Source: a virus
DNA length: 56,104 bases
IMG/VR virus record: IMGVR_UViG_3300009497_000006
Location: 1-56,104 of that record
Reading direction: 5' to 3' (one strand)
Shown one piece after another: positions 29,721 through 37,959 of the stretch. The number at the start of each line of letters is the position of its first letter. Position 1 is the first letter of the stretch. A program made the position numbers and the translations under genes. The notes under the pieces were generated by a model that saw only the letters and a list, made by a program, of their open reading frames with translations, ran no database searches and had not been told where the DNA came from.

Positions 29721-31787
29721 ATGGCACAATCATCAAGATATTTTTATTTAGATTCAGACATCTTACTTGAATTTATATACCACGACCAAGGCAATCCTTC
29801 TAAGTATCAAATAGAAGTTGATGACAACGGTAGTGAGGTTAAATTCTTAGATACAGTTAAAGGTGATGCTTCACAACAGCGACACTTAATTAATGAATTA
29901 GGTAGCGCGGTAGTAAATTTTGATGTAACTTCGGTAAGTGGCTATTTAGCTGTTGAAAATTTTGCAGCGAGAACTCTCTTATTGCAAAATGGTAAAACTT
30001 ATAAGTTTAATCTAAGTGCTTTGCCCAATCCCGAATTATTCAACATCGGTGGATCTTTAGGAATTTACTCTTATTCAAGCGTAACTCAAATCGGACAATT
30101 TACACCAACTCAAAATGGTACGGTTTCATATACATATGAAGGACTGAAGGGTGGTAAAGTAATCGTTGATACTAGAGCCAATCCTCTGTTTGCAAGTCCT
30201 GATGAAAATACAGGCAATGATATTAACCAGACTATCGGTAGATATCATGCTGTGCAGTCAGATAACACAGGCACAAAGTATGCATTAATAGGTTATGATT
30301 CAACCGGCGATTATGATATGTTTAATTATATCAACAACAATGTTAATTGGGCCGGTGGAAATGAAACAGACCTTTTAAATTCACAAACTAATGCAACTGC
30401 TAATATTAATTATATTAAGTATGATAGTATTAGACTACACCTGAGAAGTGGTTATAGTTTTGCTGCCAGGGGTTATGAAGGTTTCTTATTTCAAATCGGG
30501 GCTAAAAGAAATAGTGGTATAAGTAATTACCTAACACAGTTGGTTTATTTAAATACTAGTAATTATGAATATGCAAATCCTAAACCTTTTATTTTAGGTG
30601 AGACTTTATATAGTAAATTTATTGAAGTTAAAGTTCCAACCTTAATAGATCAGAATGCTGAATTCGAAGACCTTTTTTATGGTGATGGCAGTATCGGTTC
30701 AAGCGACTTAGATTCAACTTCAAATTATAATGTTACTTTTAAATTAATAGATAGATTAGAAACTCTAAACGGTTATGATTATTTTATTACTGGTGAAGAG
30801 AATAAATTTACTATTTCAAGAGAAGATGAATTTCAAGATTTCACGGTTGTTATAGAGGATGCTGCAGATGGAGATTATTTTAAAATATACGGAGAGAAAG
30901 ATAACTCTATTGGTAATTTTGAAGCATATATTTTAAATCAAATTACTTCAACATCAGATGATATAACAGTTTTATTCGATGTTGATGTGTTCGAAAACAT
31001 AGGTACTACTGAAGTTAAAACTTTTCAAACAACATACACACAATACGAGGACTTTAATACTCCTATTGTTTTTAGACCAGTTATTGTTAATAGTAATATA
31101 GCATCTAGCTTTTCTATTGATGTAACTATGAAAATATGGAATCAAACCGATAATACACAGATTGTAAAGAGGGCTAGTCTATCAGTTAATCAAGCTGCCA
31201 AATATGGTAAAAAATTAAGTAAACTTAAAATTGATTCTCCTAATCAGTTGACAGAGGTTTATAACGTACTACCACAATTAGCGTCTAATAAAATTATAGC
31301 TGGAATATTCACAGACAATTTACCTAGAACTGTAAAATATGTACCTGCATTTGTTGAAAGACATAACGTTATTGCTTCAAGTGCTAAAATTCAATTTGAT
31401 AGCTCTAATGAAAACATTATGACTCAAAGTATTACTGAGGTAGACACATCATCTTTTAAATCAGAAGGCGACCTAGTTATTAATATTCCACCATTTACAT
31501 CTTACTATAAATTTGTAATTGCTAAGAAAAAAGAGGACGACGTTGAGTTCGTTTCATTTGAAAATGCTGAACACTTAGTTATGACATTTGGTGATGGTAA
31601 ACAAAAATTAAAATTTAATCACGTTTCTAATAAAGATATAAACATGGGTGAAGGTGAAGTACTTTTTAAAATTAGTGAAGCTAACGCAAACACTATTAGA
31701 GGTATGAAGAATTCTACATTTTATATTAGCGTTAATAATGGAGTGGATGAAACAATGATTTTATCTGGTAAATTTAATATTAACTAA
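29721..31787 (+). CDS. Uncharacterised virion structural protein
   Basis: A 688-residue beta-rich protein. The start (SRYFYLDSDILLEFIYHD) and the segments KYALIGYDSTGDYDMFNYIN and FRPVIVNSNIASSFSIDVT look like stacked beta-sandwich domains. No cysteine-rich or catalytic motif is seen. TATAAATA (29713-29720) abuts the ATG, identical to the T4 late box, but in such AT-rich DNA this may be chance. It is followed 2 bases later by the tail-tube-like gene. A baseplate or tail role is inferred from neighbours only. Confidence 0.5.
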   Translation: MAQSSRYFYLDSDILLEFIYHDQGNPSKYQIEVDDNGSEVKFLDTVKGDASQQRHLINELGSAVVNFDVTSVSGYLAVENFAARTLLLQNGKTYKFNLSALPNPELFNIGGSLGIYSYSSVTQIGQFTPTQNGTVSYTYEGLKGGKVIVDTRANPLFASPDENTGNDINQTIGRYHAVQSDNTGTKYALIGYDSTGDYDMFNYINNNVNWAGGNETDLLNSQTNATANINYIKYDSIRLHLRSGYSFAARGYEGFLFQIGAKRNSGISNYLTQLVYLNTSNYEYANPKPFILGETLYSKFIEVKVPTLIDQNAEFEDLFYGDGSIGSSDLDSTSNYNVTFKLIDRLETLNGYDYFITGEENKFTISREDEFQDFTVVIEDAADGDYFKIYGEKDNSIGNFEAYILNQITSTSDDITVLFDVDVFENIGTTEVKTFQTTYTQYEDFNTPIVFRPVIVNSNIASSFSIDVTMKIWNQTDNTQIVKRASLSVNQAAKYGKKLSKLKIDSPNQLTEVYNVLPQLASNKIIAGIFTDNLPRTVKYVPAFVERHNVIASSAKIQFDSSNENIMTQSITEVDTSSFKSEGDLVINIPPFTSYYKFVIAKKKEDDVEFVSFENAEHLVMTFGDGKQKLKFNHVSNKDINMGEGEVLFKISEANANTIRGMKNSTFYISVNNGVDETMILSGKFNIN

Positions 31788-31789
31788 GT

Positions 31790-32341
31790 ATGGTTCTTAA
31801 TAGTAGAAATAATGCATTTGATTTTAAATTCCCCAGAAAATTTATTCCTGAGGAAGTGGCACAGAAGTATAAGAAGTATTTAAATAAAGTACCAGGTGGA
31901 CTATTATCTGAACCTATTGATTTTGTTAACTATAGTATTCAAGGTATTAATATCCCAGGTGTTTCATTTGATCCACTATCACAAGAAGATAATGATGGTA
32001 CTAAAAGATATCACAGAGGTGCTTTACCGATTCAAAATGTAATTAATAGAGAATTTACGGTGACTATGCAGTTACTAGATGGTTTTATTAATTATTGGAT
32101 TATGATGGATACATTACTGTATTATTACGCAAGAACAACTAAACAAACACATATAGAACCGTTGACTTTAAGAATCTTAGATTCTGAAGGCGCATCGGTA
32201 GCTTATATGGAATTTACAGATTCAATTATGAATTCTATTAATGAACTCAATTTGAATTTTGCAGAGAATGTGGCGTCATTTAATACATTTGATGTTACCT
32301 TCTTTTACAATAGATTAAATCTAAGATTAGAAGTAGAATAA
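31790..32341 (+). CDS. Tail-tube-like protein (gp19-type fold, tentative)
   Basis: A 183-residue protein. The C-terminal half follows the tail-tube pattern: FTVTMQLLDGFINYWIMMD, LTLRILDSEGASVAYMEFTD, then a loop and the closing NEIxTFxVTF-type strand (NVASFNTFDVTFFYNRLNL). T4 gp19 is 163 residues. The N-terminus has a basic extension (FPRKFIPEEVAQKYKKYL). It could be the tube protein itself or a tube-related baseplate protein such as gp48/gp54. Confidence 0.45.
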   Translation: MVLNSRNNAFDFKFPRKFIPEEVAQKYKKYLNKVPGGLLSEPIDFVNYSIQGINIPGVSFDPLSQEDNDGTKRYHRGALPIQNVINREFTVTMQLLDGFINYWIMMDTLLYYYARTTKQTHIEPLTLRILDSEGASVAYMEFTDSIMNSINELNLNFAENVASFNTFDVTFFYNRLNLRLEVE

Positions 32342-32345
32342 AAAC

Positions 32346-32357
32346 GATATATAAAAT
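32346..32357 (+). promoter_or_regulatory. Putative phage promoter box GATATATAAAAT
   Basis: A recurrent box abuts the ATG at 32358. The distance is too short for a normal leader of that gene, so it would serve a leaderless mRNA or downstream genes, or is chance. Confidence 0.35.
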
Positions 32358-32726
32358 ATGAAAACATTTAATACATACTTAGTTGAAAATGCTGTCACAG
32401 AACAGGATATCAAACTTATTAACGAGGGTCTACAAGAAGAATGGACACCTGAGTTAGAGACTAAGATTGATGCCGCCCTAGAATCATTCGCATTAGAATA
32501 TAAAAATGAAGATGGTACCTTTGATATTGAAAGGCTTAATGAAGAAATTACAAATGAAGGTTTCTTTGGTTCAATTATTGGTGGTCTTACTGGTTTCGCT
32601 TTAGGTAAATCAGTTGGTAAGATGATTGCTAAAGTATTAGGTATTGAAAAAGGTATTTTCTATGATTTATTAACCTCAAGACTTGTTGGCGCTGCACTAG
32701 GTGCTAGTCTTGGTAAAAGAATCTAA
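32358..32726 (+). CDS. Small protein with capsid-targeting-like N-terminus and glycine-zipper segments
   Basis: A 122-residue protein. The start MKTFNTYLVENAVTE resembles the T4 capsid-targeting peptide (MKTYQEFIAEA), which sends internal proteins into the prohead. The middle is acidic and helical. Residues about 70-122 hold glycine-zipper-like hydrophobic helices (GSIIGGLTGFALGKSVGKMI and LVGAALGASLGKRI) that could insert in a membrane. Packaging followed by membrane insertion during ejection is possible, but inferred. The stop directly abuts the RuvC-like ATG. Confidence 0.6.
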   Translation: MKTFNTYLVENAVTEQDIKLINEGLQEEWTPELETKIDAALESFALEYKNEDGTFDIERLNEEITNEGFFGSIIGGLTGFALGKSVGKMIAKVLGIEKGIFYDLLTSRLVGAALGASLGKRI

Positions 32727-33377
32727 ATGAATTTTTTAGCAGTAGACTTTTCTCTTAATTCCCCAGGAATTTGCTTATATAATGATAAAGGTAAGAAATA
32801 CCATTTCATTAGTTATATAAAACCAAAAACAGGTACAAAGGCAGAACAAAGGCTTCAAGAAGAGATATCATTATTAAGTGATGTCACTTTAGTTGATCAA
32901 CCTGACTTTACAAATAACGAAACGTTTTCAAGTGCTGAACTCCTCAAGGTTAAGCGCTATGATAGAATGGCAGATGACATAATAAACCTGGTCTTACAAA
33001 ACAGTTTTGAAGGTGATGGGTTTACTATTGGATTCGAAGGCACTTCATATGGTTCTAACGGTGGGACTAATAATATGATTGACATGGCAGCCGGCGCTGC
33101 AATCTTAAAACTTAAACTCTTAAAGACCTTAAATCCCGAAGACATCATGACGGTGGCCCCGACTACTATTAAGAAGTTTGCTGGTAAAGGTAACATGAAC
33201 AAGCTCCAGTTGTTTGAGGCTTTTCAAAGAAATGTGAATGAAGACCCGGTCTTAGCTAAAAGCCCTTTGTGGAAAATTGTGAAAGACCTTGAAGTCGGGA
33301 AGAAGATCCCAAAGCCGTTAGACGATCTAGTCGACGCTTATTTCCTAGTTGCCTTTATGGCCAACCCTCCAGCCTAA
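32727..33377 (+). CDS. RuvC-like Holliday junction resolvase
   Basis: A 216-residue protein with the RNase-H-like resolvase fold. The first acidic residue is D7 in FLAVDFSLNSPG, the second is E104 in TIGFEGTSYG, and the C-terminal cluster is KPLDDLVDAYFL (D199, D200, D203). These four acidic positions match the RuvC metal site. The family cuts four-way DNA junctions. In T4 this step is done by the unrelated gp49, so this is a replacement. The second half uses more C- and G-ending codons (CTC, GAC, GTC) than most genes here. ATG directly abuts the preceding stop. Confidence 0.75.
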   Translation: MNFLAVDFSLNSPGICLYNDKGKKYHFISYIKPKTGTKAEQRLQEEISLLSDVTLVDQPDFTNNETFSSAELLKVKRYDRMADDIINLVLQNSFEGDGFTIGFEGTSYGSNGGTNNMIDMAAGAAILKLKLLKTLNPEDIMTVAPTTIKKFAGKGNMNKLQLFEAFQRNVNEDPVLAKSPLWKIVKDLEVGKKIPKPLDDLVDAYFLVAFMANPPA

Positions 33378-33485
33378 TCTGTCTCTGACTTAAAGAACAT
33401 TTATTATATGCTAGTTGCTCAGAATTGTTTCAATTTATTTAAAAAAAAATAAAAATAAGCTCTAGATGAAACAAAAAGCAATTCA

Positions 33486-33498
33486 GATATATAATATG
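33486..33498 (+). promoter_or_regulatory. Putative phage promoter box GATATATAATATG
   Basis: The box is identical over 13 bases to the one at 3272. It lies 31 bases before the 58-residue gene, in a 151-base gap that has no other feature I can support. Confidence 0.5.
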
Positions 33499-33528
33499 TA
33501 TACTAATAAACAGTAACAATTATTTAAA

Positions 33529-33705
33529 ATGTTAGCTACAACTGAACTCATCCATCTCAATAAAGCCCTCATAACGATGGTGCGAGAAAATAGGATCACA
33601 ACAACTGAGCGTGAAGAACTACTCCACAAAGCAGGGCTGCTTAAGCTCGAGGACGGTAGATGGAAAGAGAACGGTAATAGTATTTTAACATTGACTAATA
33701 GTTGA
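33529..33705 (+). CDS. Small protein of 58 residues, unknown
   Basis: The reading frame runs from ATG 33529 to TGA 33703. It is highly charged and helical (KALITMVRENRIT, then TEREELLHKAGLLKLEDGRW), with the look of a small winged-helix or regulator fragment, but no firm family. A recurrent promoter box lies 31 bases upstream and gp32 starts 79 bases downstream, so it may head the replication transcript. Codon use is richer in CTC and GAG than in most neighbours. Confidence 0.5.
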   Translation: MLATTELIHLNKALITMVRENRITTTEREELLHKAGLLKLEDGRWKENGNSILTLTNS

Positions 33706-33784
33706 AACTTTTTTTAGTACGCGATTATAAGAACTGAAAGTAATTTCAAGGTAAACAATTTAAAAATTTAAACAACTAAAAGGT

Positions 33785-34699
33785 ATGAGTGATTCATTTG
33801 ACATTTTTAACTTAGGTGTGGAAGACGTAGAAACCCACCAAGTACAAGCAAGTAGTTCTACTAACGAGATCTACAAACCAACCGCAGACGACGGTAAAGA
33901 CGGAACTTACAAAGCATTAATTCGTTTTGTTCCTAATCCAGAAAACCCTCGCAATTCCCTAATCCAAAAATACGTACACTGGCTAACTAACTCAAGCGGT
34001 GATGGTAAACTAGTTGATAGTCCATCTACTGTTGGTGAGAAATGTCCTATTGCAGATGTATTTTGGAAGCTACGTAAATCAGATTCAGCTGTTGACCGCA
34101 AGTCTTCAGAGAAATTGAAAAGACGTCAGCAATATTATGCACTAATCAAGATCATTAAAGATCCACAGAACCCAGATCTAGAAGGTACTTACAAAGTATT
34201 TAAATTTGGTTATAAGATCAAAGAGAAGATTGATGCAGAATTGAAACCAGACTTTGGTGAACCAACACAAGTATTTGACCTTTTTGAAGGTAAGAACTTT
34301 GAGTTAATCATTACTCGCCAAGGTGACTACAACAACTATGACAAGTCTAAATTCTCAGCAAGTAAATCAGCTATTATTATGGGTGATGCACCAGCAGAGC
34401 GTAACAAAGAGACCATGACAACAATTAAGGCTGAGCTAGAAGCTGCTCCTTCCTTAAAGGGTTATGATTACCAAGCATGGGATGAAGATACAAGATCTTT
34501 CGTTAATGACGTATTGAGAATGTACATCAATCCAGGCAGCTCTATCGCTGAGATGACATCGAGTGCTCCTAAAAAAGCAACACAGTCGGCAACTGCGGTA
34601 GCAGAAAAGCCAGTGGAAGCTCCAGCAAAAACAGAATCAACTTCAAGCGTTTCATCTGATGACGATCTAGATTCTTTTTTGAATGACCTCGACATCTAA
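33785..34699 (+). CDS. 32: Single-stranded DNA-binding protein (gp32-like)
   Basis: A 304-residue protein, matching T4 gp32 (301) in layout: a short N-terminal part, an OB core (YKALIRFVPNPENPRNSLIQ, then YVHWL, then RRQQYYALIKIIKDPQNPDL, GTYKVFKFGYKIKEKI, and NFELIITRQGDYNNYDKSKF), and an acidic tail ending DDDLDSFLNDLDI. That tail recruits partner proteins in T4. The T4 zinc site needs His and three Cys. Here only H65 and C87 remain, so zinc binding is probably lost. The end overlaps the primase start by 17 bases. Confidence 0.88.
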   Translation: MSDSFDIFNLGVEDVETHQVQASSSTNEIYKPTADDGKDGTYKALIRFVPNPENPRNSLIQKYVHWLTNSSGDGKLVDSPSTVGEKCPIADVFWKLRKSDSAVDRKSSEKLKRRQQYYALIKIIKDPQNPDLEGTYKVFKFGYKIKEKIDAELKPDFGEPTQVFDLFEGKNFELIITRQGDYNNYDKSKFSASKSAIIMGDAPAERNKETMTTIKAELEAAPSLKGYDYQAWDEDTRSFVNDVLRMYINPGSSIAEMTSSAPKKATQSATAVAEKPVEAPAKTESTSSVSSDDDLDSFLNDLDI

Positions 34700-35759
34700 T
34701 ATACAACTTACTGAAGAGTTAAAGGATAAAATAAGGTATGCACTTAAAGAAGTAGTATCTCAAAAACATCCTGAACCTAACAAGAAGCTACTAAAGGACA
34801 TGCATGGGCGAATAACCCTTGCATGTCCCTATTGTGGCGACTCCTACAAAGATGATACCGCCAAGCGTGGTAACATATTCTGGGATACATTACAGTACCA
34901 TTGTTATAACTGCAACCACCACACAAATCTTTATACTTTTTTAAAGGATCATGATATTAAAATGTCGAATAGCGATGACTCTTTTTTGGTCATTGACTAC
35001 ATTCAACAAAATAAGATACAGGTAAATCCCGAGTCAGTTTTAAAACATCAAGGTCTTGAAGAGATCCATAATTTAGCAATTGATATCGATGACTTTAAAA
35101 AACATTTTAAGGCAAAACCGATAGTACCCGGTGACTGGATATGGTTTCAATTAAAGGCAAGATTACTCCACAATAGAGTAGATGATTTTCTTTATTCAGA
35201 AAAAGAACATCGTTTATGGATATTAAACTTTAGTACTGATAACAAAATTATAGGAGCACAAACACGTAGAATGAAAGGTTATGGTCAAAGATATCTAACA
35301 TATGATTTACCTAAAATATATGAAGAAATGGGTAAACCACTAGATATGACAAATGATGAGTTAAATAACTTGACCAAGATATCTACACTATTTGGTATTA
35401 TGCAATTAAACTTTCAAAGACCCATTACAATGTTCGAGGGGCCATTAGATGCTAAGTTTATGACCAACTCACTGGCGCTAGCTACCGCTGGTAGATCAAC
35501 AGATGATTTTGATGAGATACCAACAGTCAGGTACATGTTTGATAATGATGTAACAGGTAAAAAGAAGATGGCTGAGAAGCTTAAGAAAGGACGACCAGTA
35601 TTTATGTGGTCTAAATTTCTTAAGGAAAATAAGCTAGATACATATAATATTAAAGATCTAAATGACTTAATATTGAAATGTTTTGAGCTTAAAATCAACG
35701 CTCACAAAAAGATCGATCAATATTTCACATCAAGTCAATTGGATCTATGGTACGTATAG
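34683..35759 (+). CDS. 61: DNA primase (gp61-like, zinc ribbon plus TOPRIM)
   Basis: A 358-residue protein, near T4 gp61 (342). The N-terminal zinc ribbon has C48xxC51 and C74xxC77. The TOPRIM domain has E252 in ITMFEGPLDAKFM and the D287-N-D289 pair in YMFDNDVTGKKK. It makes short RNA primers for lagging-strand synthesis with a gp41-type helicase, which is not in this window. The start lies 17 bases inside gp32 in another frame, and its end overlaps the next gene by 13 bases, so the block is tightly coupled. Confidence 0.85.
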   Translation: MTSTSNIQLTEELKDKIRYALKEVVSQKHPEPNKKLLKDMHGRITLACPYCGDSYKDDTAKRGNIFWDTLQYHCYNCNHHTNLYTFLKDHDIKMSNSDDSFLVIDYIQQNKIQVNPESVLKHQGLEEIHNLAIDIDDFKKHFKAKPIVPGDWIWFQLKARLLHNRVDDFLYSEKEHRLWILNFSTDNKIIGAQTRRMKGYGQRYLTYDLPKIYEEMGKPLDMTNDELNNLTKISTLFGIMQLNFQRPITMFEGPLDAKFMTNSLALATAGRSTDDFDEIPTVRYMFDNDVTGKKKMAEKLKKGRPVFMWSKFLKENKLDTYNIKDLNDLILKCFELKINAHKKIDQYFTSSQLDLWYV

Positions 35760-35968
35760 AAGATATTAGTAATATGGTTGAAGACAACTTAGACGATTTT
35801 CAAAGAGACAGTGATAGATTTAAAGGTATGAAACTCTTAATTGATTTTCAACCATTAGATCTTACAGTTAATTCACCAGATATAGAGTTTCCAAAACCCA
35901 AATTTAAAAAGAGACAAATAATCTCTAAGTTTATCAAACCAGATCCTAGCAAGAAATCATTATTTTAG
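35747..35968 (+). CDS. Small protein between primase and UvsY-like gene
   Basis: A 73-residue protein, unknown family. It has an acidic first half and a basic second half (FPKPKFKKRQIISKFIKPD). The C-terminus KKSLF resembles a sliding-clamp-binding tail (the SLF type), which in T4 is found on the late-transcription factors gp33 and gp55. That likeness is short and could be chance. It overlaps the primase by 13 bases and stops one base before the next ATG. Confidence 0.55.
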   Translation: MVRIEDISNMVEDNLDDFQRDSDRFKGMKLLIDFQPLDLTVNSPDIEFPKPKFKKRQIISKFIKPDPSKKSLF

Positions 35969-35969
35969 T

Positions 35970-36392
35970 ATGAGCAAAGAGAATATATTAGCATTAGATA
36001 GGAAATTAAGTAGTCAAAGAACAGAGTGGACCAATATTATTAAAGGGCTATCTCAGAGTTTAAGAAACTTAAATACCATGGAGGAAACTATTGCTGAAGT
36101 TCTTTCTTCTCGCCAATCATTAGTTGAGCAGATATCATACTTAAATATGAAAGTTAAGGAACAAAAGAATAAAGTTAATGTCAGGTACCGAGAAGCGTAT
36201 ATTAGATATTATGAATACGATTACAAATTAGGCGAAAAACAAAAAGAGAAGTTTATTGAAACCGACCTCGCCGACGAAAATATGATACTATCTCATTTAG
36301 AAAACCAAGTGGAATTCTTTAGAGACTCGGTTAAGACCCTAGATAATATGGGCTTTGCCATTCGTAATAGACTTGCATTAAAAGATCTATAA
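35970..36392 (+). CDS. uvsY: UvsY-like recombination mediator
   Basis: A 140-residue helical protein, close to T4 UvsY (137). The best match is the C-terminal half: an acidic ETDLADENMILSHLENQVEFF helix (shown in part), then TLDNMGFAIRNRLALKDL. UvsY has an equivalent acidic stretch followed by a RGFAIKxxxxxxxF end. It lies just before uvsW, as uvsY does in T4. UvsY loads the UvsX recombinase on gp32-coated DNA. Neither similarity nor order alone would settle the call. Confidence 0.6.
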   Translation: MSKENILALDRKLSSQRTEWTNIIKGLSQSLRNLNTMEETIAEVLSSRQSLVEQISYLNMKVKEQKNKVNVRYREAYIRYYEYDYKLGEKQKEKFIETDLADENMILSHLENQVEFFRDSVKTLDNMGFAIRNRLALKDL

Positions 36393-36417
36393 CGAAAAAT
36401 AAAAATGCTCTAACAAT

Positions 36418-37926
36418 GTGGAGCTTAGTTTAACTGAAAACAAACAGTTGCTTCGTATTGATGTAGCAACTGAATTAGAATTAGAACAACTCAATATTTC
36501 TCTTAATAAGAGGATTGAGTCATGGCGTTTCAACCCCTTAGTTAAAAAAGGGTTGTGGGACGGTTATGTTTCCTATATTAAAGATGATAAGTGGATTCCT
36601 TCCGGTCTATGGAGAGAAGTCATGGGTATATGCAAGGACTATAAATTTGAGTTTAAACTCGAAGGTATTACAGAAATATTCGATACCAATATTAATCAAG
36701 AAAAGTTTACCCAATGGGCAATTGATTTCTTTGAAAAATCAGAAATTACCCCGAGAGACTATCAAATAGAGGCTGCATTCAATATTCTAAAATTTAAAAG
36801 ATGTTTAAGTGAATTGGCAACTTCTGCTGGTAAAACACTCATCTCTTTTTTAACAGTTGCATATCTACTAGAAAAGCAAAAGGCAGGAAAAATACTATTC
36901 ATCGTGCCCAATGTTTCTTTGGTTGTACAGGCTAGCGAAGATTTCCTAGATTATAATTACAGGAATGCAATAGATATTAAAGTACAGCAGATTTATAGCG
37001 GCCAAAAAATTAGGCCAGGTAGAAATGTTATTATCGGTACATATCAGTCTCTTGTTAAAAAAGAAAAGGCATATTTTGAACAATTCGACGCAGTTATTGT
37101 CGATGAAACCCACAAAGCAAAATCAGCTTCTATTAAAACCATCTTACAAAAATGTGTTAACGCAGAATACAAGTATGGTTTATCTGGTACTATACCAAAA
37201 GAAGGTACATTAGATAGGCTAACACTTATGGCATATACAGGTCCATTAATTACAGAGATTAGTGCAAACTATCTACAAAATGAGGGGCATATCGCAGGAT
37301 GTAAAGTAAAAATTATAAAAATGGACTATGCTCCGCAATCTACTAAAGATGCGTTTAGAGAAATGTCCCAAAACAGATATGAAAGCAAAGATGTTTTTAA
37401 GTTTGAGCAGAATTATGTTATCAATTCACCAGGCCGCCTTAACTTTATTACTAGTATTATTTCCAGAGTACGCGGTAATAGTCTCGTCCTTTTCCATCGC
37501 ATTGAGCATGGTAAAAAAATATATGAAAAACTTCGCAGAGAAAGTGATAAAACAGTTTACTATGTTGATGGAGGTATTGATCAAGATATTCGCGAAGAAC
37601 ATAAGAAAAAAATGGAGGCAGGTGAAGATGTCGTCATAGTCGCTTCATACGGTACCTTCTCTACGGGTATCTCGATTAAGAAAATACATAACATCTTCTT
37701 TACAGAATCATTTAAATCAGAGGTAATTATTAGACAATCAATTGGTAGAGGTCTGAGACAACATAGCTCAAAGGACTCTGTTAATATTATTGATTTTGTA
37801 GATGATTTATCTTCTCAGGACTGGGATAATTATTTAATGCGACATGCAAAGGAGCGTCAACGCATCTATAGAGAACAGAAATTCAAATACGATATTAAAA
37901 ATGTCGATTTTGAAGGAGATATATAA
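36418..37926 (+). CDS. uvsW: UvsW-like RNA/DNA helicase (superfamily 2), GTG start
   Basis: A 502-residue protein, full length against T4 UvsW (503). The N-terminal domain has RFNPLVKKGLWDGYVSYI, matching the T4 RFNP...NWDG block. Motif I is S136AGKT140, motif II is D229ETH232, motif III is SGT at 256, and motif VI is RQSIGRGLRQH. It unwinds branched DNA and R-loops and switches off origin-type replication. The start must be GTG 36418: an in-frame TAA sits at 36400 and the next in-frame ATG falls past residue 60. An out-of-frame ATG overlaps it (ATGTG). Confidence 0.93.
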   Translation: MELSLTENKQLLRIDVATELELEQLNISLNKRIESWRFNPLVKKGLWDGYVSYIKDDKWIPSGLWREVMGICKDYKFEFKLEGITEIFDTNINQEKFTQWAIDFFEKSEITPRDYQIEAAFNILKFKRCLSELATSAGKTLISFLTVAYLLEKQKAGKILFIVPNVSLVVQASEDFLDYNYRNAIDIKVQQIYSGQKIRPGRNVIIGTYQSLVKKEKAYFEQFDAVIVDETHKAKSASIKTILQKCVNAEYKYGLSGTIPKEGTLDRLTLMAYTGPLITEISANYLQNEGHIAGCKVKIIKMDYAPQSTKDAFREMSQNRYESKDVFKFEQNYVINSPGRLNFITSIISRVRGNSLVLFHRIEHGKKIYEKLRRESDKTVYYVDGGIDQDIREEHKKKMEAGEDVVIVASYGTFSTGISIKKIHNIFFTESFKSEVIIRQSIGRGLRQHSSKDSVNIIDFVDDLSSQDWDNYLMRHAKERQRIYREQKFKYDIKNVDFEGDI

Positions 37927-37929
37927 TAA
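37918..37929 (+). promoter_or_regulatory. Putative promoter box GATATATAATAA overlapping the uvsW stop
   Basis: The box covers the last two codons and the stop of uvsW, 31 bases before the next ATG. It is spaced like the box before the 58-residue gene. Confidence 0.4.
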
Positions 37930-37959
37930 AATAATAACATATAAAAATAAAACAATAAT

